From Nocardia panacis (lineage in GTDB: Bacteria; Actinomycetota; Actinomycetes; Mycobacteriales; Mycobacteriaceae): DNA of 64,000 bases. Positions 33,061-40,800 of the stretch are shown in pieces. Each line of letters starts with the position of its first letter. Within the stretch, counting starts at the first letter, position 1. The stretch covers positions 479,050 to 543,049 of the forward strand of contig NZ_QZFU01000029.1 in assembly GCF_003598715.1 (NCBI RefSeq), read 5' to 3'. The position numbers and the translations under genes are program-made. The notes under the pieces were generated by a model. It was not told the origin of the DNA, did not search any database, and saw only the letters and a list, made by a program, of their open reading frames with translations.

Positions 33061-35235
33061 GTGACAGATACGGACCTGCTCGCGACACCAGGGGTGGATT
33101 CGAACCCAACAACCTCGGGCGACCGCGAAAGTGAATCCGGACAGATTTCGAAGATGAGCGAACAAACTGACGTCGCACGATCGGGGCTGACTGGAATGTT
33201 GTTGCCGCAGTTGCGCGCGCTGGCCGGGGAACTCGGTATTCGAGGCACCTCCGGTATGCGCAAGGGTGATTTGATCGCCGCCATCAAGGAAAACCAGGCC
33301 GGGAGGTCCGCCTCCGCCAAGGCGGACAAGGCCGCGCGCGGCGAGGCGAAGGTGGAGTCGACCATCCCCGAGAAGGTTGTCTCCGAGAAGAAGACGGTGA
33401 AGGTCGAGGCCGCGAAGTCCGAGCCCAGGGGCGAGCAGGCGACCCTGGACGTGGTGACCGCGCCCGCCAAGGCCGCCCCGGCGAAGGGGAGCGCGGTCAA
33501 GGTCGATGCCGCGCCCGCGCAGACCCAGCCCGAATCCGCTTCGGCCCCTGCTACATCCGCGCCGGTCGTCAATTCGGCTCCGGCCGATGCCGCGCCCGCG
33601 CAGACGCAGCCCGAATCGCCCGCCGAGGGCGGCGAGGAGTCGGGTCGCGATGCGCAGCGCGGCCGCGGTCGCCAGCGGCGCGGCCGTGATCAGGCGCGTT
33701 CCGGCGGCGATGCGGGCGGTGAGGAGCCCAGGTCCGAGGAGCAGGGCGAGCGCCGTCGCGACCGCAACGAGCGTGGTGACCGTGCCGAGCGCGGTGATCG
33801 CAACGAGCGTGGTGACCGTGCCGAGCGCGGTGAGCGCGGCGAGCGCGGCGAGCGTGGTGACCGCGGCGAGCGCAACCAGAGCGAGCGCAACGGCAACGCT
33901 CCGCGCAACGGCGAGGTGGGTCCCCGCGTCGACGGTGCGCGCGACAACCGCGGCGGTGACGAGGACGAGGGCGGTCGTGGTCGGCGGGGTCGTCGATTCC
34001 GGGAACGTCGTCGTGGTCGCGACCGCGACGGCGACGGCGGCGGCGGCGCCCGCGGCGGCGATTCGCGCGAGATGGAGATCCGCGAGGACGATGTGCTGCA
34101 GCCGGTCGCGGGCATCCTCGACGTGCTGGACAACTACGCGTTCGTCCGCACCTCGGGCTACCTGGCCGGGCCGAACGACGTCTACGTCTCGATGAATCTG
34201 GTCCGCAAGAACGGCCTGCGCCGCGGTGACGCGATCACCGGTGCGGTGCGTGCGCCGCGCGAGGGCGATCAGAGCAGTCAGCGCCAGAAGTTCGATCCGC
34301 TGGTCCGGTTGGACACGGTCAACGGCGGCGATGTCGACGCGGCGCGGCGGCGTCCGGAGTTCGGCAAGCTCACCCCGCTGTATCCGAATCAGCGGCTGCG
34401 CCTGGAGACCCAGCAGAACAAGCTGACCACCCGGGTGATCGATCTGATCATGCCGATCGGTAAGGGGCAGCGAGCGCTGATCGTGTCGCCGCCCAAGGCC
34501 GGTAAGACCACGATCATGCAGGACATCGCGAATGCGATCGCGGTGAACAACCCCGAGGTCTACCTCATGGTGGTGCTGGTCGACGAGCGTCCGGAAGAGG
34601 TCACCGATATGCAGCGCACCGTGCGCGGCGAGGTGATCGCCTCGACCTTCGACCGCCCGCCGTCAGATCACACCTCGGTCGCCGAACTCGCGATCGAGCG
34701 GGCCAAGCGGCTGGTCGAGATGGGTAAAGACGTTGTGGTGCTGCTGGATTCGATCACTCGATTGGGCCGCGCGTACAACAACTCGTCGCCGGCTTCCGGT
34801 CGCATCCTGTCCGGTGGTATCGACTCGACCGCGCTCTACCCGCCGAAGCGATTCCTCGGCGCGGCGCGCAATATCGAGAACGGTGGCTCGTTGACGATCA
34901 TCGCTACGGCCATGGTGGAGACCGGTTCGACCGGTGACACGGTGATCTTCGAGGAGTTCAAAGGCACCGGTAACGCCGACCTCAAGCTGGACCGCAAGAT
35001 CGCGGAGCGGCGAGTGTTCCCGGCGGTGGACGTCAACCCATCCGGCACCCGTAAGGACGAGCTGTTCCTCAGCCAGGATGAGGCCGCGGTCCTGCACAAG
35101 CTGCGTCGAGTGTTGTCCGGCCTGGATTCGCATCAGGCGATCGATCTGCTGATCGACAGGTTGAAGAAGACCAAGAACAACCTCGAGTTCCTGATGCAGG
35201 TCTCCAAGACCGCGCCGGGCGCGATCGACGAGTGA
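33061..35235 (+). CDS. rho: Transcription termination factor Rho with long Arg/Gly/Asp-rich insertion
   Basis: 724-aa hexameric RNA-dependent ATPase. The N-terminal Rho-N helix bundle is at about 40-80 (GMLLPQLRALAGELGIRG). A ~230-residue insertion then begins Lys/Ala/Pro-rich and becomes a basic RGDR/ERGD-rich tract with a 36-bp DNA repeat. The cold-shock-type primary RNA-binding domain is at about 345-420 (GILDVLDNYAFVRTSGYL). The ATPase has Walker A SPPKAGKTTIMQDIA, Walker B DVVVLLDSITRLGRAYN and GGIDSTALYPPKR. E. coli Rho has 419 residues; long disordered insertions are typical of actinobacterial Rho and add RNA affinity. Start is GTG 33061. Confidence 0.97.
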   Translation: MTDTDLLATPGVDSNPTTSGDRESESGQISKMSEQTDVARSGLTGMLLPQLRALAGELGIRGTSGMRKGDLIAAIKENQAGRSASAKADKAARGEAKVESTIPEKVVSEKKTVKVEAAKSEPRGEQATLDVVTAPAKAAPAKGSAVKVDAAPAQTQPESASAPATSAPVVNSAPADAAPAQTQPESPAEGGEESGRDAQRGRGRQRRGRDQARSGGDAGGEEPRSEEQGERRRDRNERGDRAERGDRNERGDRAERGERGERGERGDRGERNQSERNGNAPRNGEVGPRVDGARDNRGGDEDEGGRGRRGRRFRERRRGRDRDGDGGGGARGGDSREMEIREDDVLQPVAGILDVLDNYAFVRTSGYLAGPNDVYVSMNLVRKNGLRRGDAITGAVRAPREGDQSSQRQKFDPLVRLDTVNGGDVDAARRRPEFGKLTPLYPNQRLRLETQQNKLTTRVIDLIMPIGKGQRALIVSPPKAGKTTIMQDIANAIAVNNPEVYLMVVLVDERPEEVTDMQRTVRGEVIASTFDRPPSDHTSVAELAIERAKRLVEMGKDVVVLLDSITRLGRAYNNSSPASGRILSGGIDSTALYPPKRFLGAARNIENGGSLTIIATAMVETGSTGDTVIFEEFKGTGNADLKLDRKIAERRVFPAVDVNPSGTRKDELFLSQDEAAVLHKLRRVLSGLDSHQAIDLLIDRLKKTKNNLEFLMQVSKTAPGAIDE
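33763..33834 (+). repeat. 36-bp tandem duplication inside the Rho insertion
   Basis: Two near-identical 36-bp units start at 33763 and 33799 and each encode RNERGDRAERGD. Shorter GERG units follow to about 33880. In-frame, so the array length can change without breaking rho. Confidence 0.85.
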
Positions 35236-35241
35236 GTGCCG

Positions 35242-35284
35242 CTCGTGAGTGACGGGGTGCCGAGGGCACCCCGTCACTCGCGAG
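35242..35284. terminator. 20-bp hairpin after rho, also at the end of the NRPS operon
   Basis: A 20-bp stem (35242-35261 with 35265-35284, one G-U) closed by a 3-nt loop; the core arm is GAGTGACGGGGTGCC. It lies 6 bases after the rho stop and 10 bases beyond the convergent DinB-like gene, so it can stop both transcripts. Confidence 0.9.
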
Positions 35285-35294
35285 TGAACAGCCG

Positions 35295-35885
35295 CTATTC
35301 GACCGATCGGCCGAGGAAGGCCAGTAGTCGGGTCTGGGGGTCGGCGCCCGGCGGCGGTGTCAGTCTCGGCCCGAAGGTGCTTGCCGAGCGGACGACGATC
35401 AAACGAGCAAGGGTGAACACCCGTGCGACGAGATCGGAATCGAGGCGCACGTCAACGCCCAGTGCGGAGCCGATATCCCAGGTGTGGATCAGGGTGTCCA
35501 AGGTCGACAATTCCAGGAAATCTGCGATTGTCGCGTCGGGGCGTCTGGCCACGACCCACGCCGGGGCGGGCCGGTCGAGCGTCTCCTCGGTGAGGAGGGC
35601 GGCGGCCGCACTGCGGCTCGCGCGCCATCCTGCCAGTGGGTTGTCGCCGACGAGTTCGCCGGGATGCTCGGAACCCGGCGGACCGGACTTCTCGGTGTAC
35701 TCCTGACCCGTCATATGATGGCGGAGAACCTCGAGACTCCAGACGACGTGACCCACCACGTCGCGCACCGTCCAGAGTTCGCACGCCGATGCCGCGTCCC
35801 ATTGTTGCGGCGGGATCGCGGCGAGTACGGCGTCGAAGATGTCCTGTGTGCGCTGGAAGCGATCAACGATATCGTTGGTTTCCAT
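35295..35885 (-). CDS. DinB / mycothiol-dependent maleylpyruvate isomerase-like protein (TIGR03086-type)
   Basis: 196-aa four-helix-bundle protein. The N-terminal half matches the MDMPI_N/DinB type: IVDRFQRTQDIFDAVLAAIP, then CELWTVRDVVGHVVWSLEVL with the first metal-binding His, and DTLIHTWDIGSALG with the later His/Asp. Such proteins bind a divalent metal and often use mycothiol. AAGGGAG precedes ATG 35885. It lies 27 bases after the E1 beta gene on the same strand and before the terminator, so it is probably the eighth and last gene of the NRPS operon; a thiol-transfer or detoxification role is possible. It could also be an older resident gene. Confidence 0.82.
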   Translation of the reverse strand: METNDIVDRFQRTQDIFDAVLAAIPPQQWDAASACELWTVRDVVGHVVWSLEVLRHHMTGQEYTEKSGPPGSEHPGELVGDNPLAGWRASRSAAAALLTEETLDRPAPAWVVARRPDATIADFLELSTLDTLIHTWDIGSALGVDVRLDSDLVARVFTLARLIVVRSASTFGPRLTPPPGADPQTRLLAFLGRSVE

Positions 35886-35912
35886 TGTTCTCCCTTGGTG
35901 CCGCGGCGGCCT

Positions 35913-36902
35913 TTACAGCAGTAGCGTCGCCGCGATGGCCTTCGTCAGTTGTTCAGGACCAGGCACCAATTCTCGGTCGAGCGCGAGGGCGTACGGGATA
36001 ACGGTGCCATCCGGCCTGCAGACGCGCCTGGGTGGTGCCAATAGCATGGATTCCTCGGCCGCCGTCGCGATTATTTCCGCCCCCAAACCGCACATGCGGT
36101 TCGAGTCGTCGATTACGACGAGGCGTCCGGTCTTGTCGATCGATTTGCGGAGAGAATCCCAATCGAACGGATAAACCGTTCTCGGATCGATAATCTCTAG
36201 CTCGACCTTATTGCTCAGGTTGTCCGCGACCTCGAGCGCGGTACTGACGTGTTGTCCCACCGCGACTACTGTCAGATCATTGCCCTCCCGCACGACGTTC
36301 GCCTCGCCCAGCGGCACGATCTTCTCTTCTCCCGAGTCGGGCACGCCCATTGCTTCCATCAACGCGGAAGGCGCGAATACCGCTACCGGGTCTGGATCGC
36401 GAATCGCCGATCGCAGGAGCCCATACGCGTCCGCTGGATTGCTCGGAACTACTGTCTTGATCCCCGCATGTGCGAGCAGGCTGTACGGGCTATCCGAATG
36501 TTGGCCTGCCCAGCCATTTCTCGAACCCGAACCCGCGACGAGATACGTGACCGGTACGTGGACTTGCCCGCCGGTCATCAACGAGAACTTATGGGCTTGG
36601 TTCACTATCTGCTCGAACACCAGGTACAGCAGCGAGGATATCTGGAATTCGATCACCGGTTTTCTTCCGGCGATTGCGGCACCCGTCCCGAAACTGGTGA
36701 ATGCTTGTTCGGACAATGGTGTGTCCAGCACCCGCTTCGAGCCGAATCGGGGCACCAGCCCCGCAGTGACCCCGCTCGCTCCAACGCCGATATCCTCGCC
36801 GAGTACGAATACGGTGTCGTCCGCCGCCATCTCGGCGTGCAGGGCGCGATTCAACGCATGGACATAGCCGAGTTCCGGCGGTGGCGGTGGCAGCGCGCTC
36901 AT
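35913..36902 (-). CDS. ThDP-dependent 2-oxoacid dehydrogenase E1 beta subunit
   Basis: 329-aa transketolase-like subunit that pairs with the E1 alpha gene upstream (4-base overlap) to bind thiamine diphosphate and decarboxylate a 2-oxo acid. Features are VFVLGEDIGVGASGVTAGL, RVLDTPLSEQAFTSFGTGAA, QIVNQAHKFSLMTGGQ, SGSRNGWAGQHSDSPYSLLA and the C-terminal domain VELEIIDPRTVYPFDWDSL. Closest in style to acetoin/pyruvate dehydrogenase E1 beta. No E2 or E3 gene is in the operon, so either a housekeeping E2 is used or the pair transfers its acyl/hydroxyalkyl unit to something else. Confidence 0.92.
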   Translation of the reverse strand: MSALPPPPPELGYVHALNRALHAEMAADDTVFVLGEDIGVGASGVTAGLVPRFGSKRVLDTPLSEQAFTSFGTGAAIAGRKPVIEFQISSLLYLVFEQIVNQAHKFSLMTGGQVHVPVTYLVAGSGSRNGWAGQHSDSPYSLLAHAGIKTVVPSNPADAYGLLRSAIRDPDPVAVFAPSALMEAMGVPDSGEEKIVPLGEANVVREGNDLTVVAVGQHVSTALEVADNLSNKVELEIIDPRTVYPFDWDSLRKSIDKTGRLVVIDDSNRMCGLGAEIIATAAEESMLLAPPRRVCRPDGTVIPYALALDRELVPGPEQLTKAIAATLLL

Positions 36903-37873
36903 AGGATCACCCCCGGTCGGACCGCGACCGGTCCCGCGTACAGATGCATCAGTGCGTCCTTCGGCTCGGGCGATGCGGCATTTCTCGCAAACTCGACCGC
37001 CGCATCGATTTCCTTCTTGATAGCCGCATCGATCTCGGCGACGACCTCGTCGCCCAACCGCCTACCCAATGAAATAATCGGATCCCGCTTGCGCCAGTCG
37101 GCCACTTCGTTGAGATCGCGAAACGTGACGCCTATTTTTTCGAGCACCGAATGATGCTCGAAGAACCGATAGGTCGAACACTCCAGGAAGGCGGGACCGC
37201 TACCGTCGCGACACCGTGCGATCAGTTCGCCTGCCATGCCCGCCACGGATTCGGCATCCATGCCGTCGACCGTGCGGGCGACCATCCCGAAGCCCTCGGC
37301 GCGGCGCGCCGCACTGCCTGCGAGTCCCGCATCGATTTTCAGGCTCGTCGCGTACCTGTTGTTCTCGCAGACGAAGAGTATCGGCAAAGACCAGATCGCG
37401 GCCAGGTTGAATGCTTCCAGCAATACTCCCTGGCTCATCGCGCCATCGCCGAAGAAGCTGACGACCACCTCCGAATTTCCGCGTTCCTTTGCCGCCCAGG
37501 CGGCACCGGAGCCGATCGCGCCGCCGGCTCCGACGATTCCGTTGGCGCCGAGTATGCCCAGCCGGATGTCGGCGGCATGCATCGAACCGCCGCGGCCTTT
37601 ATTGAAACCTTCGAGGGTGCCGAGAAGTTCGGCGAGCATACGGCGTGGGTCCGCACCCTTTGCCAGCACGTGCCCGTGGCCGCGATGCGTACTGGTGATG
37701 AAATCTCGCTCCGTCAGGTTCGAACATACGCCTACAGCGACGGCCTCCTGCCCGATATACGGGTGAATACCTCCGATGATTTCACCGGCAATCGCCATCT
37801 CCAGACATCGCTCTTCGAACTCCCGGATCAGTTTCATGGACCGGTACAGAGCCACCTGATTTTCACGAGTCAT
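36899..37873 (-). CDS. ThDP-dependent 2-oxoacid dehydrogenase E1 alpha subunit
   Basis: 324-aa subunit carrying the thiamine-diphosphate motif, seen as FFGDGAMSQGVLLEAFNLAA followed by FVCENNRYATS (GDG...NN). It opens YRSMKLIREFEERCLEMA and has THRGHGHVLAKGADPRRMLAEL and KGRGGSMHAAD, all typical of acetoin/pyruvate dehydrogenase E1 alpha. It overlaps the NRPS stop by ATGA and the E1 beta start by ATGA, so it is translationally coupled on both sides. Base composition is somewhat less GC-rich than in the flanking housekeeping genes. The keto-acid substrate cannot be read from sequence. Confidence 0.93.
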   Translation of the reverse strand: MTRENQVALYRSMKLIREFEERCLEMAIAGEIIGGIHPYIGQEAVAVGVCSNLTERDFITSTHRGHGHVLAKGADPRRMLAELLGTLEGFNKGRGGSMHAADIRLGILGANGIVGAGGAIGSGAAWAAKERGNSEVVVSFFGDGAMSQGVLLEAFNLAAIWSLPILFVCENNRYATSLKIDAGLAGSAARRAEGFGMVARTVDGMDAESVAGMAGELIARCRDGSGPAFLECSTYRFFEHHSVLEKIGVTFRDLNEVADWRKRDPIISLGRRLGDEVVAEIDAAIKKEIDAAVEFARNAASPEPKDALMHLYAGPVAVRPGVIL

Positions 37874-40800
37874 ATTTGCAATAGCCCTTCTTGGTCGGTC
37901 CGGACAAGCATTTTGTCGACGTAACGAAGTAGCGCGCTGTCGTCGGGGCCGTGCACGACGATCGGGGCGAATTCACGACCCGGCCGACCGTTGCCGGTGG
38001 TATCGGAGGCGGATTCGAAGAGCAGCTTCAGGATGGCGTGTTCCTCGGGCGAGTGGTCCTCGAGCATGGAGAGCCAGTCGCCGACCGGCCGGGTGTCGAT
38101 CGCCATGCCGGTGCCGCGCAACAGATTCAGCAGGTGTGTGAGACGCACCGGTTGTCGGCTCGTCAGCACGAACCAGCCGCTGTTGCGCTGCTGTTCGGTG
38201 CCGAGTCGGGCGAGTAACCCGGCCGTCTCGTCCACCGCGAGCCACGGTTCCTCCAACTCGGTGTCGGGTGCGGCGCCGAGCTCGACAATGTTGCGCAGTA
38301 CCCGCAGCATGATGTCGCGGGTATTTCCCTGCCCGGTGCGCGAATCCCCAACGATCCGGGGTAGCCGATAGATCGCCGCGGGCATTCCGCAGTCGTGCGC
38401 GGCGATGATCAGCTGCTCGGCATGCGACTTGGTTTCCGCGTACCCGCTGCGGCTGCCGCCTTCATCGGCGGCGGAAATCGTTGATACGAACTGCAATTGC
38501 TTGCGACGGGTGGTGGCCGCAAGCCGGATCAGTTCACGGGTGCCACCGATGTTGGCCGCTTCGAGCTGTTCGTAGCTGGACAGTGCATCGACCCTCGCGC
38601 CGTTGTGGCAGATCAGATCTATTTCGTCCGCGAGCCGCTCGAACGTCTCGGTGGTGAGTCCGAGCCCGCGCGCCGCGAGATCACCGGGAACGACCTTGAT
38701 CCGGTCGTGGTCTATATCGTCGGACAGCCCGTAATAGTCGAGATTCGCGCGCAGCCGCCGCCATCCCGCCTGTTCGTCCGCTGCCCGGACGAGGCAGTGG
38801 ACGCGCACCAGGGGCCGCGTCAGCAACGCGCGGACCAGGTACGCTCCGACGAAGCCGGTTGCGCCGGTGAGCAGGATGTCCGAGATTTCGCCGGATCCAC
38901 TGGGCGGCAACGGATCCGGGATGATGGCGCGCAGCATGGGCTGGGGATCGAACAGGCGAACCCTGGCCGTGCTCGTCCGCCCGCCGTTCATCTCCTCGGC
39001 CAGCTTCGCGATCGTCGGTCGTTCGAACAGCGTCCGCAACGGCAGGTTCAGTCGGAACGTCTCCTGAATCCGGACGACGAGTTGGGCGGCCTTCAACGAA
39101 TGCCCGCCGAGGTCGAAGAAATTCTCGTCCCTGCCAACGGTTTCGAGGCCGAGAATCCGAGCCCAGATGTCCGCCAGGGTTTCCTCGGTCGGGTTCTGTG
39201 GCCGGACGAACGTCGCGACCGTATCGGATCCGCCCGCAGGTTCGGGGAGTGCTCTGGTATCGAGCTTTCCATTGATCGTCAACGGAAGTTCGGGCAGCGA
39301 CACGAATGCCGCGGGCACCATGTACTCCGGCAGTTCGCGTCGGAGGTGGGTACGCAGAATGTGGTCGTCGACAACGCCGTTTCCTACCAGATAGGCGATG
39401 AGTCTTTTCTGGCCGGTGGCGTCTTCGCGCGTGACGACGGCCGCCTGCGAGATATCCTGGTGGGTCTGCAAAACGGTCTCGATCTCTCGCGGTTCGATGC
39501 GGAACCCGCGAATCTTGACCTGGCCGTCGGCGCGTCCGAGGTACTCGATATCGCCATTTGCGTTGTACCGAACGATATCTCCGGTCCGATAAAGCCGGTC
39601 GCCTGCGGTGTCGTAGCGGTTGGGGACGAACCGCTCGGCCGTGAGTTCGGGTTGTCCTCGATAGCCGCGCGCGACACCGAGCCCGGCCACGTACAGTTCG
39701 CCCGGTACTCCGGTCGGCGCGAGCCCGCCGTTATTGTCGAGGACGTATACCCTGGTGTTGCCGATCGGACGGCCGATGGGGATGTTATTCGTGTCGGCCG
39801 TAACAGGATTGGTGATGGCGTGACAGGTGGCGAACGTCGTGCACTCGGTGGGGCCGTAGCCGTTGAAGATCCGCGTGCCGGGCAGTGCGGTGACGGCGCG
39901 GCGAATATGGGCAACGGACAGCGCCTCACCGCCGACGAGGAGTTGGCGCAGCCCGGTCAGCGCCGCGATGTCCTCGTCGACGATGTGGTTGAACAACGAT
40001 GAGGTCAGCCATACTGTGCTGATCCCATGACGAGCGATCGCGACGGCGAGCGGCCCTGCGGTGAGGACTCTTTCGGTGGAGACGACGCAGGTGGCTCCGG
40101 TGAGTAGCGCACCCCAGATCTCGAAGGTAGCGGCGTCGAAGGACACCGCCGACGCGTGTAGCAGTACTTCGGTCGGGCCGAGGATGCCCGCAGGCAGTCC
40201 GGTGACGAGGCGGATGATCGACCGGTGCTCGACTTCGACGCCCTTCGGGCGTCCGGTCGAGCCGGATGTGTAAATGACGTAGGCCAGATCTTGCGGTCCC
40301 ACTTCTGATTCGAGCGCGGTCGATGGTGCCGCATCGATCGTGTGGTCGCCGACCAGGTCGGCGTCGATCACGAATCGGGTTGCGCCGCTGGTGCGGAGGA
40401 ACCGCCGGCGTTCCTCGGGATATTCCGAATCGATCGGCAGATATGCGGCACCGGTTTTGACAACGGCGAGCAATGCGGTGATCAGCTCGATGGAGCGCGG
40501 CAGACACACTCCGACGACGGTCTGCGGTCCGGCGCCGAGGGTCCGCAACCGGTGCGCCAGTTGATTGGACCGAATGTCGAGTTCGGCGTAGGTCAGAGAG
40601 TTTTCGCCGGATATCAGGGCCATTGCGTGCGGCCTACGGCGGACCTGTTCGGCGAACAGGGCGGGCACGGTCGCCGGTGTCGGCAACGGTGTGGTCGTGT
40701 CGTTCCACCCCAGGGTCAGCCGCCGGATTTCGGCATCGCTCATCATCGACAGGGCGGACAGCGATTGCTCCGGCCCCGCCCCGACGGATGCGAGCAGTTG

